Shown one piece after another: positions 35,229 through 42,831 of a stretch of 64,000 bases of DNA. The notes below the pieces were generated by a model. The model did no database searches and was not told where the DNA came from. It worked only from the letters and a program-made list of their open reading frames with translations. This DNA is from JAOTZA01 sp965224065 (GTDB lineage: Bacteria > Acidobacteriota > Thermoanaerobaculia > Multivoradales > JAHEKO01). Every line of letters starts with the position of its first letter. Within the stretch, counting starts at the first letter, position 1. Both the position numbers and the translations under genes were made by a program. The stretch lies in NCBI GenBank assembly GCA_965224065.1, contig CBDCYF010000005.1:620001-684000 (forward strand), written 5' to 3'.

Positions 35229-35321
35229 AAGGGGCGGAAGCGTACCACAGGCAAACCTCGCAAGAACCAATAAAACCGGTGATAAATGGCTGATCCGACT
35301 CGACTTACACTCCCTGGTGCG

Positions 35322-35344
35322 ACCGTTTCCGAAGCGGTTACAAT
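35322..35344 (+). promoter_or_regulatory. putative -10 with overlapping palindrome upstream of the VWA gene
   Basis: ACCGTTTCCGAAGCGGT (35322-35338) is an 8-bp-arm dyad with one wobble pair, directly followed by TACAAT (35339-35344), a good -10. The start codon of the VWA gene is 29 bases downstream. A palindrome touching the -10 would suit a repressor operator. The -35 is not obvious. Confidence 0.35.
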
Positions 35345-35373
35345 GAGCCCCCTTTGTCCGGCCCGGACTCGAC

Positions 35374-36939
35374 ATGAAGCTCACCCACGCGCTGCTGCTC
35401 GCAGCCTCTCTCGCGCCTTCCGCCGCCGCCCAGAACGAGGCGGTAACGCTCAGGATCAGCCAGGCGGTACAAACGCCATCCGTCGAGCCCACGGTTCGCG
35501 TCTATCTCGACGTCCTGGACCGCAACGAGCGGGTGTCCGATGCTCCCGCGAGCGGACATCTTTCGGCGACGCTGGGCGGCGACGTCCTGGAGCTCGTCGA
35601 GACCCGGCGGCTGTCGGACACGTCGGAAGGCATCGCCTATATTTTTCTCGTCGACACATCGCGGTCGCTCTCGCGAACGGAGTTCGATCACATTCTCGAC
35701 GCCCTGGACTCGTGGCTGGCCCGTCTGTCGCGCCGAGACCGCGTAGCGGTGTTGAGCTTTGGCGACGAGAGCCGGCAGTTGGTCGATTTCACCAATGACT
35801 ACACCGCCGTCCAGGCCGCTCTCTACACCCTGGGCCCCACCGACAACCTGACGGTACTCCACCGCGCGCTCGACGACGGACTGTCGCTGGCGCGGCGACG
35901 AGACCCCGACCTGCCCGGCCGCCGGGTGATGGTGGTATTGACCGATGGCCGCGATGAGGGCAGCGGGCTGAGCGCCGAGGACATCCTCGACTCGCTTCGC
36001 CTGGACCCCATACCGATCTATGCCATCGGGCTGAGCCGGCTAAGGGATTTGGCGCAACGCGAGCGCTATCTGGGACTTCTCCACCGCTTTGCGTCCAACT
36101 CGGGTGGCGCCTATGTGGCCGGCCAGAGCGACGATCTCGGGGACGCCTACGCGACGATGCATCAAGCCGCCCGCCGCGTGTGGGTGGCCGACTTCGCATG
36201 TCCCGGGTGTGTGGTCGATGGATCCAGCCGCCGGCTCCAAGTCAATCTGACCGAAGACGGACGCGTGCTGAGCGACGGCCGAGAGTTTCGCCTGCTGCCG
36301 TCGCTCGGCGAGTTGCCGGCGGACCGGCCGGCGGAGGTGGCCGAGCCGGTCGTCGAGCCGACGACCCCGCCGCAGGCCGCCGTCGAGGCCGCCACCGAGC
36401 CCGAGACCGCCGACGTCGACGGCAACGGAAGCGAAGAAAGTCGCCGCCTTTCGCTCTGGCCACTGGTTCTGGTGGCACTTGCCGCGCTCGCCGCGTTTGG
36501 TTTCTGGCTCTGGCGACGGCACTCCTCCCAAGAAAGCGAAACAAACCTCAACGCACCGCCTAAATACGAGACCCAGACCGGAATCCCCACGACGCGTCCT
36601 CCCCACCCGGTGGCGCTGCGCCTCGTGCGGCTGATCGTGGTCCGCGGCAATCACACCGGCCGCGAATACAGCCTCACGTTGATGGAGAAAGCGGTCATCG
36701 GTACCCGTTCGACCTGTGACTCCGTCATCGTGGACGAGCCCGGGGTCGAACCGGAGCAGTTCGAGATCTATCAGTTCGACAACAAGGTGTATATCCGCGA
36801 CCGTTCCGAGAAACGGCCCACCTTGGTGGATGGTCTGGCAATCGAGAAACGACATTTGCTCAAAAACCAGGCGCTGGTGGGGACGGCGGAGTTTATTGTC
36901 CGGGTGCTCTACGATGATCCCCGGCCGGTCACGCTGTAG
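35374..36939 (+). CDS. VWA - transmembrane - FHA-like protein
   Basis: The 521-residue protein has a signal peptide (LLLAASLAPSAAAQ). A von Willebrand A domain has MIDAS motif DTSRS (Asp 94) and later TDGRDEG, so a divalent metal site is intact. After a Pro/Glu-rich linker there is one membrane helix (SLWPLVLVALAALAAFGFW, about 365-385). The C-terminal 90 residues resemble an FHA domain (VIGTRSTCDSVIVDEP, VYIRDRSEKRPTLVDG). This gives an outside adhesion or sensor domain and an inside phosphothreonine-binding-like domain. FHA Ser/His positions are only partly recognisable. No kinase is adjacent. Confidence 0.82.
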   Translation: MKLTHALLLAASLAPSAAAQNEAVTLRISQAVQTPSVEPTVRVYLDVLDRNERVSDAPASGHLSATLGGDVLELVETRRLSDTSEGIAYIFLVDTSRSLSRTEFDHILDALDSWLARLSRRDRVAVLSFGDESRQLVDFTNDYTAVQAALYTLGPTDNLTVLHRALDDGLSLARRRDPDLPGRRVMVVLTDGRDEGSGLSAEDILDSLRLDPIPIYAIGLSRLRDLAQRERYLGLLHRFASNSGGAYVAGQSDDLGDAYATMHQAARRVWVADFACPGCVVDGSSRRLQVNLTEDGRVLSDGREFRLLPSLGELPADRPAEVAEPVVEPTTPPQAAVEAATEPETADVDGNGSEESRRLSLWPLVLVALAALAAFGFWLWRRHSSQESETNLNAPPKYETQTGIPTTRPPHPVALRLVRLIVVRGNHTGREYSLTLMEKAVIGTRSTCDSVIVDEPGVEPEQFEIYQFDNKVYIRDRSEKRPTLVDGLAIEKRHLLKNQALVGTAEFIVRVLYDDPRPVTL

Positions 36940-36982
36940 CCCGGGCCGGCGAGACGCTCACCCGGCCTCGACCAACCGCACA

Positions 36983-37011
36983 TTGACACCCCGCGCGGCG
37001 CCGGGGATGAT
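36983..37011 (+). promoter_or_regulatory. sigma70-type promoter for the DUF1566-like gene
   Basis: TTGACA (36983-36988) is followed after exactly 17 bases by GATGAT (37006-37011). The start codon ATG 37018 lies 6 bases beyond, so transcription would begin at or next to the ATG and the message would be leaderless or nearly so. No Shine-Dalgarno is present, which agrees. Confidence 0.5.
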
Positions 37012-37017
37012 CTCCAG

Positions 37018-37872
37018 ATGAATCGCCGCCTCCTCGATCCCGTCTGCCTTGTCTGTCTTGTAATGGCGCTCGCGGTGGCCGCCAGCGCGCTGGGGCAGGA
37101 TCCGTCTCCCGATCCCGCTTCCGGCGAAGCGACGGAGGAAACTCTCGAGGAGCCCAACGCGTTCCTGATGCTCGAGACCGATGCCCCCTGCTCGGTGTGG
37201 GCGGACAACCTGGCCAAGGGCCGCCTCGAGCCGGGAACCCCGCGGGAGATCGCGGTCGTCTCGGGCTCGGTCCTGGTCCGAGCGGTGTCGGAGGAGGCCA
37301 CCGAGGCCTCTTGGAAGGAGACCTTCGAGATCGAGGAAGGCGAGCGTCGGGAGATCTCGATCGAGATGGCTTCCGTTCTGGAGGATTTGCGCAAGCTCGA
37401 GCGTCGCGAGCGGATCTACAGCGATTTCGACACCCGGCTGATGTGGCCGACGACCGACAACGGCGCCGACCTCACGTGGGAAGCGGCCATCGAGCACTGT
37501 GACGAGATGCGGCTCGGCGGTTTCGACGACTGGCGCCTGCCGACGGTCGGCGAGCTCAAACGGCTCCAGGCGATGTGGTCGTTGTCGGCCTACAAGACGA
37601 TCGGCAACATCCGCCTGAGCGCCTGCTGTCCTTGGACCTCGGACCGCGCCGGCGATCAAAAGGCCGTAAACTTCAGCTTTCGGCACCGCAGGCCTTTTGT
37701 CGGGCACGTCGAGTACAGCTACGACCTACGAGCCCTGTGCGTTCGCGACGCCAGCGCGGAGATCCCGTCGGATAAAAAGGAGATCGCGCGGCAGCGCAAG
37801 CTGCAGAAACAGCGCCAGAAAGAGCGCGAAGAGAGAAAGGCCGCGCGCGCTGAACGGCGTGACGGTCGATGA
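37018..37872 (+). CDS. exported DUF1566/Lcl-like protein
   Basis: The 284-residue product has a signal peptide. Residues 45-125 are a beta-rich segment of unknown type. The DUF1566 (Lcl C-terminal) domain spans about 135-245 with the signature phrases TRLMWPTTDNG, WEAAIEHC and GGFDDWRLPTVGEL. The C terminus is a 40-residue Lys/Arg/Glu helix. DUF1566 has a C-type-lectin-like fold and often binds ligands at the surface; the role here is unknown. It shares a 14-bp overlap with the next small gene. Confidence 0.78.
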   Translation: MNRRLLDPVCLVCLVMALAVAASALGQDPSPDPASGEATEETLEEPNAFLMLETDAPCSVWADNLAKGRLEPGTPREIAVVSGSVLVRAVSEEATEASWKETFEIEEGERREISIEMASVLEDLRKLERRERIYSDFDTRLMWPTTDNGADLTWEAAIEHCDEMRLGGFDDWRLPTVGELKRLQAMWSLSAYKTIGNIRLSACCPWTSDRAGDQKAVNFSFRHRRPFVGHVEYSYDLRALCVRDASAEIPSDKKEIARQRKLQKQRQKEREERKAARAERRDGR

Positions 37873-38068
37873 GATGGTCGACGGCGACCCCCGCGGAGAA
37901 AACCCGATCGAAAAGGCGCTCCCCTGGCTCAAGAGCCATCTCAAACGCCTCCAGGTGGAACGGGATTCGTTGCGGAGTCGCCTCGACGAGGTGACGCGCG
38001 AAGTCGAGCGCGTCGAGCGCGAGATCGTTACCGCCGAACGCGCCTCGAACCCCGCCGGCAAGCCATAG
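37859..38068 (+). CDS. small coiled-coil protein
   Basis: A 69-residue frame starts at GTG 37859 (or ATG 37874, 64 residues) and overlaps the end of the DUF1566-like gene. Nearly all of it is a charged amphipathic helix with heptad pattern (LKRLQVERDSLRSRLDEV). No family is recognised. The overlap and composition make it likely real, but the start is uncertain. Confidence 0.5.
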   Translation: MTVDEMVDGDPRGENPIEKALPWLKSHLKRLQVERDSLRSRLDEVTREVERVEREIVTAERASNPAGKP

Positions 38069-38128
38069 GCCCTCCTCGGTCACCGTTCCACCAGGAGGAG
38101 ATCACCTCGGTGTGGCTTCCGGTCCCCA

Positions 38129-38134
38129 TATAAT
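38129..38134 (+). promoter_or_regulatory. TATAAT -10 element upstream of the matrixin-like gene
   Basis: A perfect TATAAT lies 35 bases before the TTG start and about 20 bases before AAGGAG. A matching -35 at 17 or 18 bases is poor (CTCGGT or CCTCGG). The position is right for the downstream gene. Confidence 0.45.
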
Positions 38135-38169
38135 CGCGGCTAACCCCGTTTTGCCGAAGGAGTAACGCC

Positions 38170-39612
38170 TTGTCCAAGCACACTCGCCCCGTTCTCGCGC
38201 TCGTTCTCTTCTTAGCGCTGGTACCTTCCGGCGCGTCCGCCATGACCTATATACCCGTCGCAGACGGCCCGCTGGCGGATTCGGCGGAGCTGATCGTACG
38301 AGCGCGGCTGGATGCCGGTGAGGTCACAGCCAAAAGCGGCCGGGTCACCACCGACTACGACGTTACCGTCCTGAGCGTGGTCAAGGGCAGCTTCCCCGGC
38401 TCGCGGCTGGTGGTCCGCATCCCCGGCGGCATCGATCTCGACCGCGGCCACGCGGTCGAGATCTTCGGGACGCCGTCTTTTCGGCCGGAGGCCAACGCAC
38501 TCCTCTTTTTGCGGACCAACGGCGACGGAACCTACCGCATCCTGCACCTGGCGCAGGGAGCATTCCATGAGGCGCTCCTAGAAGGCCGCCGGTATCTACG
38601 CCGTGACCTGACCGAGGCCTCGGAGATGGTCCTGGAAGGCAAGGGGAAAGCCTCTTTCCGGCAAGGCAGCGACCGCGTGCGGGATGCCGAGGCGTTCGAG
38701 GGTTGGCTTCAAGACCGCGTCCGGGGAGTCGAGCGACCCGCCGACTACTTCGTCACCGCACCAGAGACCGGAACCGAGTCGACCTCCAAGTTCACGGTTC
38801 TGGCCGGATCGAACATCACCATCCGCTGGTTTCGCTTTGACCGCGGCCGGTCCGTCCGCTGGCATCGCCACCGCGATGGGCAAAGCGTGATCGAAAACGG
38901 CGGCGCGGCGCAATTTCGACGTGCCCGCAAGGCCTGGAACCGGGCGGGCACTCCGGTCCACCTGGTCAACGCCGGCACCACCGGATCGACCGGCGGGTTT
39001 GCCCGACTCGATGGGAAAAACACCATCCTGTTCGAGGATTTCAACGGCACGATCGGGGACCCGTTCGATTGCGACGCCGGCGGAATCCTCGCCATCGGCG
39101 GGTTCTCGGACTTCAGCGCTTCCCCACGCTCGTGGAAGCAGCTGGCGCCGTTTCAGGCGTTCGAGGCCGAGATCGTGATGAACAGCGGGCTCGACTGTTT
39201 TTTGGCTGGGCAGCCTCGGATCGCGGCGCAGATCTACACCCACGAGCTGGGACACGCCCTCGGCCTGGGGCACTCCTGCGGAGACAGTCGCAGTCCCGAC
39301 TGTGCGTCGAGCGAGCTGCTCTCCAACGCGATCATGCGCGCCAGCTTGTCGCAGGTCGTCGGAGCGCAGCTCAACGACGACGACCTGGCCGGGATTCGTC
39401 TACTCTACGACCTCGAGTTCTTTGCCGCGCCCTGCGACACTGCAGCTCCCGGTCAACGCAAGTTCTGCCGACGGTGTGGCCCCTGCGGCGAGGGTCAGGG
39501 GAACTGCCGCAACGACTCCGACTGTTATGACCTGCTCGTTTGCGACAAAAACGTCGGCGAGGATTTCGGATTTTCTCCACAGACCAACGTCTGTGTCGAG
39601 AAGGACCCTTAG
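38170..39612 (+). CDS. secreted matrixin-like (metzincin) metalloprotease
   Basis: The 480-residue product starts at TTG 38170 with AAGGAG at good distance. It has a signal peptide (VLALVLFLALVPSGASA). The zinc motif HELGHALGLGH begins at residue 358 and a Met-turn (AIMRAS) follows about 35 residues on, the layout of matrixins (M10). The N-terminal 190 residues form a domain of unknown type. The C-terminal 65 residues hold nine or ten Cys in close pairs (CRRCGPCGEGQGNC), a disulfide-rich module. It probably cleaves proteins outside the cell. A terminator lies about 85 bases after the stop. Confidence 0.85.
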   Translation: MSKHTRPVLALVLFLALVPSGASAMTYIPVADGPLADSAELIVRARLDAGEVTAKSGRVTTDYDVTVLSVVKGSFPGSRLVVRIPGGIDLDRGHAVEIFGTPSFRPEANALLFLRTNGDGTYRILHLAQGAFHEALLEGRRYLRRDLTEASEMVLEGKGKASFRQGSDRVRDAEAFEGWLQDRVRGVERPADYFVTAPETGTESTSKFTVLAGSNITIRWFRFDRGRSVRWHRHRDGQSVIENGGAAQFRRARKAWNRAGTPVHLVNAGTTGSTGGFARLDGKNTILFEDFNGTIGDPFDCDAGGILAIGGFSDFSASPRSWKQLAPFQAFEAEIVMNSGLDCFLAGQPRIAAQIYTHELGHALGLGHSCGDSRSPDCASSELLSNAIMRASLSQVVGAQLNDDDLAGIRLLYDLEFFAAPCDTAAPGQRKFCRRCGPCGEGQGNCRNDSDCYDLLVCDKNVGEDFGFSPQTNVCVEKDP

Positions 39613-39696
39613 CGACCCCAACATCATTTTTGTCGTGCGACTTTAGGTGCGCACCGACGACCCGAACCGTCGGCGCGCGACACAGAATCGACCTAC

Positions 39697-39722
39697 AAAA
39701 AACGCACTTCGTGCGGAGTTTT
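39697..39722 (+). terminator. intrinsic terminator, potentially bidirectional
   Basis: A six-A run, stem CGCAC, loop TTC, stem GTGCG and a TTTT run after GAG form a short hairpin usable on either strand. It follows the matrixin-like gene and touches the -35 of the next promoter, insulating it. Confidence 0.6.
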
Positions 39723-39724
39723 CG

Positions 39725-39754
39725 TTGACAGCCTCGGCGAGCGCACGCTACACT
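39725..39754 (+). promoter_or_regulatory. sigma70-type promoter of the HU gene
   Basis: TTGACA (39725-39730), an 18-base spacer and TACACT (39749-39754) form a strong housekeeping promoter. The HU start is 20 bases downstream with GGGGAG between. The same TACACT -10 appears at 63159. Confidence 0.75.
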
Positions 39755-39774
39755 GCCGGCCTTTCGGGGAGTCA

Positions 39775-40041
39775 ATGATCAAAGTCGACATCGTCAATCG
39801 GGTTGCCGAAACGTCCGAGGTTTCTCGAGTCAAAGCCGCGCTCGCCGTCGACACGATCTTCAACGCGATGAAGCACGCTTTGTCCAAAGGAAGACGGATC
39901 GAGCTGCGCGGTTTTGGCGTGTTCCAAGTCCGCGATCGGAAACGCGGAATCGGCCGCAACCCCAAGACCGGTGTCGAAGTCGCGATTGCTCCCGGCAAGA
40001 CCGTTCGCTTCAAGCCGGGCAAAGAGCTGCGCAACATCTAG
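39775..40041 (+). CDS. HU/IHF-family DNA-binding protein
   Basis: The 88-residue histone-like protein has the N-terminal helices and the strand region RRIELRGFGVFQVRDRKRG. The DNA-contacting arm RNPKTGVEVAI carries the minor-groove Pro. It bends and compacts DNA and acts as a cofactor in recombination. The arm and MIKVDIVNRVA start suit the wider HU/IHF group without deciding between them. It has its own promoter and terminator-insulated position. Confidence 0.93.
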   Translation: MIKVDIVNRVAETSEVSRVKAALAVDTIFNAMKHALSKGRRIELRGFGVFQVRDRKRGIGRNPKTGVEVAIAPGKTVRFKPGKELRNI

Positions 40042-40082
40042 CCGTAAGCCCCTCCAACGACGATCGCGGTGGCGTCGACACC

Positions 40083-41165
40083 GTGGTCGTACCGGTCGAC
40101 CCGCGGCCACGCTACTTGCTGGCGTCGGTTCTACTAGCCCTCACCTTTTTTAGCTCCACGACGGTGGGCGCGGTGTTCTGGGTCTCGACCCAGACGGGGG
40201 TCTCCACTTCGCTGGCTCCTCTGCTGACCCCGCGGATGATCGCGACCGTGTGGCAGAGCCCCGAGCTCCTTCGCGCCGGCCTTACTTTCTCGATTCCCCT
40301 GCTTCTGATCCTGTTCGCCCACGAGATGGGGCATTTCTTGATGTGCCGGCGTTACCGTTTGCCGGCATCGGCGCCCTTTTTTCTGCCGGCGCCCTTCGGA
40401 CTCGGAACACTGGGCGCGTTTATCCGCATACGTGCGCCGTTGCGGCACAAAAACGAGTTGCTGGACGTGGGCGCGGCCGGACCCATCGCCGGCTTTATCG
40501 TGCTGTTGCCGTTGCTTTTTTACGGGATCTGGCGCTCGAGTCCCGGCCGACTGTTGCTGGAGTCTCCGGAGCAGGGCGCGGCGATCCTGTATAGCCCGGG
40601 AGACAGCCTGATCGTGCGCTGGGTGACGAGTCTCTTCCACGGTGAGCTGCCGGCCGACGCGGTCCTCAACCTCCATCCGGTGGCGCTCGCCGCGTGGGCC
40701 GGCCTGCTCGCCACCTCGATCAACCTGCTGCCGATCGGTCAGCTCGACGGAGGCCATATCCTCTATGCCGCGGCCGGTCGCCGCCAACGGCTGGCCGCGC
40801 TCCCGGTATGGCTCCTGATGGTGGCGGGCGGGTTTCGCTGGCCGGGCTGGTGGCTGCTGGCAGTCCTCGTTCTTCTTTTTGGGCTCCGCCACCCACCGGT
40901 TCGCGACGAGAGCGTGGGTTTGGATGGCCGACGGATGGCCATTGCGCTGCTCTCTCTGGTGATCTTCTTCGCTTCTTTTATGCCCACACCGCTCGAGATC
41001 TTCACCGTCGCGGAGGAACCCCCCGGTTTGACGGTAGACATGAACCCGCCGCGACCACCGGCCTCAAACGTCAACCACAAAGGTCACCGGGCCGTCATTG
41101 ACCAGGGCGACCTGCATCCGCGCGCCAAACCGCCCGGTCTCGACCGCAAAGCCCCGGCGCCTTAG
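40083..41165 (+). CDS. M50/site-2-protease-family membrane metalloprotease
   Basis: The 360-residue protein has several membrane segments with zinc motif HEMGH (80-84) and the distal NLLPIGQLDGGH motif giving the third ligand Asp. It would cut proteins within the membrane. It starts at GTG 40083. The last 33 residues are Pro/Lys/His-rich and lie antisense to the 3' end of dtd, so a usual stop appears to have been lost and the gene runs 102 bp into its convergent neighbour. Confidence 0.88.
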   Translation: MVVPVDPRPRYLLASVLLALTFFSSTTVGAVFWVSTQTGVSTSLAPLLTPRMIATVWQSPELLRAGLTFSIPLLLILFAHEMGHFLMCRRYRLPASAPFFLPAPFGLGTLGAFIRIRAPLRHKNELLDVGAAGPIAGFIVLLPLLFYGIWRSSPGRLLLESPEQGAAILYSPGDSLIVRWVTSLFHGELPADAVLNLHPVALAAWAGLLATSINLLPIGQLDGGHILYAAAGRRQRLAALPVWLLMVAGGFRWPGWWLLAVLVLLFGLRHPPVRDESVGLDGRRMAIALLSLVIFFASFMPTPLEIFTVAEEPPGLTVDMNPPRPPASNVNHKGHRAVIDQGDLHPRAKPPGLDRKAPAP

Positions 41166-41501
41166 CTCCGCGAGCAATTCCTCCACGATCGGCTCCGCCT
41201 GGTCACGCGGCGCCGCCGCGTCAAAGGACGGCCGGCGTCCGCGACCCAGTTGCGCGGCCAAGGTGAATTGCGACACCACCAGAAATTCCGCACCAACGGT
41301 ACCGGCGTCCAGATTCATCCGGCCGGCGTCATCTTCAAAGATCCGCAAGCCGGCCAGCTTCTCGGCGGCGGCATGGGCGGATCGCAAGGAGTCGGCTTTC
41401 TCCACGCCGGCCAGAACCAGGGCGCCCGGCCCGATTCGCGCCACCGTGCTTTCTGCGACTTCGACGGACGCCGACGTGACCCGCTGCAAGATTAGACGCA
41501 T
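41064..41501 (-). CDS. dtd: D-aminoacyl-tRNA deacylase
   Basis: The 145-residue enzyme removes D-amino acids from tRNA. Both active-site motifs are present: SQFTL and NDGPVT (the NxGPxT loop). ATG 41501 is preceded by AAAGGA; the in-frame upstream extension has no similarity. It is convergent with, and overlapped by, the M50 gene and divergent from ssb. Confidence 0.95.
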   Translation of the reverse strand: MRLILQRVTSASVEVAESTVARIGPGALVLAGVEKADSLRSAHAAAEKLAGLRIFEDDAGRMNLDAGTVGAEFLVVSQFTLAAQLGRGRRPSFDAAAPRDQAEPIVEELLAELRRRGFAVETGRFGARMQVALVNDGPVTFVVDV

Positions 41502-41610
41502 GAAATTCGTCCTTTCTGGTGAGCGCGGGGCGATCTCGGGAACCGCCATGAACCCAGCGTATCCGCGCCACCGTGTGATAGTTTAGCGGCCCCTTTTGGA
41601 CGTATTTCTA

Positions 41611-41631
41611 CAAGATCTGGGCAAGATCTGG
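41611..41631. repeat. 10-bp tandem direct repeat upstream of ssb
   Basis: CAAGATCTGG occurs at 41611-41620 and again at 41622-41631, an 11-bp period that matches one helical turn. Each copy contains the AGATCT palindrome. The second copy runs into the ssb ribosome binding site (GGAGG). It may be a binding site for a regulator of ssb or dtd; nothing more can be shown. Confidence 0.4.
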
Positions 41632-41644
41632 AGGTATCCGGCAG

Positions 41645-42073
41645 ATGGTCAACAAAGTCATCCTCATCGGCAATTTGGGGCGCGATCCGGAGGTCCGCAC
41701 GACTCCATCGGGCCAGCCGGTGGCCAGCTTCAGCATCGCGACCAACCGCCGCTGGCGGGACCGTGACGGCAATCGCCAAGAGCAGACCGAATGGCACAAC
41801 ATCGTCTGCTGGGGACGCCAGGCGGAGATCGCCGGCCAATACCTCACCAAAGGCAAGCAGATCTATGTCGAGGGCCGGTTGCAGACGCGGTCCTGGGACG
41901 ACCGCGAAACCGGTCAAAAACGATACAAGACCGAGATCGTCTGCGACAATTTCCAGATGCTGGGCCAGCGCGGGGACGCCGGGATGACGGACGATTCCTA
42001 TTCGAGCGGCGCCAGCGCGGCACCGGCGCAAGTGGCCGACGCCGGACCCGAAGACGACGACATCCCGTTCTAG
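41645..42073 (+). CDS. ssb: single-stranded DNA-binding protein
   Basis: The 142-residue protein has the OB fold (VNKVILIGNLGRDPEVR, WHNIVCWGRQAEIAGQYL, KGKQIYVEGRLQTRSW) and the acidic partner-binding tip DDDIPF. The linker is short, about 30 residues. It coats single-stranded DNA in replication and repair. GGAGG lies 11 bases upstream of ATG 41645. Confidence 0.97.
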   Translation: MVNKVILIGNLGRDPEVRTTPSGQPVASFSIATNRRWRDRDGNRQEQTEWHNIVCWGRQAEIAGQYLTKGKQIYVEGRLQTRSWDDRETGQKRYKTEIVCDNFQMLGQRGDAGMTDDSYSSGASAAPAQVADAGPEDDDIPF

Positions 42074-42100
42074 GCCGACCTTCTCATCGGCTGGAGAAAG

Positions 42101-42709
42101 CTACAGGCAGGCGCCTTCGCCGGCCTCGTATCCTTGGCCCTCGATGGCCTGCTTGCCCTCTGGGAAAAAGACGAATTCGCCGTCCATCCAGACGATGTCG
42201 CATTCGGACCGAAACCCCAGGTAGGCACCGCGTTCGTAGATCGGGCCTTCAAAGACGCCAATGGTCCCCGACAATCGGCTGCTGCCGGAGCTTCGGATGC
42301 CGAGGACTTGTGGGTCGTCCAGCCGGTCCGAAATGCCAAACTCGAGCGGATCCCCCCAGGCGTCGTCCCGTGGAATGGCCTGAATGTATTGCGGCAAAGG
42401 CGCCGCCGGATCCAACCCTCCGACAACCAGGATTTGGACCAGATCTGGGTACGGGACGGGTGTCAACGCCCCGTAGTCGGCCGTCGGGAGGGTCTGGCCG
42501 GCGGCGGCCGCGCCCACCATGTCCGTGTACCACATCATCATGGCGTTACCGATCTGGCGTATATCGCTGACGGTTTTCTTTTGCTTGCTCTTGTCGAGCG
42601 CCTCGATCATGTTGGGGATCAAGATGGCCGTGGTAATGCCGATGATCGCCACGACCACCAACAGCTCGATCAGCGTAAATCCTCGATTCTTCCGCGGTCG
42701 ACGTGCCAA
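42101..42709 (-). CDS. type IV pilin/pseudopilin-like protein
   Basis: The 202-residue product has the prepilin motif: a basic leader ending RKNRG, then FTLIELLVVVAIIG with Glu at +5, which PilD-type peptidases cleave and methylate. The rest resembles GspG-like major pseudopilins or minor pilins in size. TTG 42709 is preferred since GGAGGAGG lies upstream; an in-frame ATG at 42769 would put the start before a terminator hairpin. No secretion or pilus genes are adjacent, so it is an orphan here. Confidence 0.8.
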   Translation of the reverse strand: MARRPRKNRGFTLIELLVVVAIIGITTAILIPNMIEALDKSKQKKTVSDIRQIGNAMMMWYTDMVGAAAAGQTLPTADYGALTPVPYPDLVQILVVGGLDPAAPLPQYIQAIPRDDAWGDPLEFGISDRLDDPQVLGIRSSGSSRLSGTIGVFEGPIYERGAYLGFRSECDIVWMDGEFVFFPEGKQAIEGQGYEAGEGACL

Positions 42710-42739
42710 CTCTCCTGACCTCCTCCGGCGGGAACTCCT

Positions 42740-42758
42740 AAAAAGACCGGCCGGTCTT
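42740..42758 (-). terminator. intrinsic terminator of mutS
   Basis: On the minus strand a perfect 16-bp palindrome (AAGACCGGCCGGTCTT, 42743-42758) followed by a T-run gives a 6-bp stem with a GGCC loop. It lies about 75 bases past the mutS stop and before the pilin-like start. Confidence 0.6.
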
Positions 42759-42831
42759 CTATCGATCATCCATATCGGCGGGGGGGCCGTCTGTGATCCG
42801 CTCCACTCAGCGGCTGTTAATGTTCTTAAAC

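Noticed and set aside
41166..41645. Additional plus-strand gene opposite dtd
   Set aside because: The frame is a shadow of dtd with Arg/Ser-rich composition and no motif or ribosome binding site.
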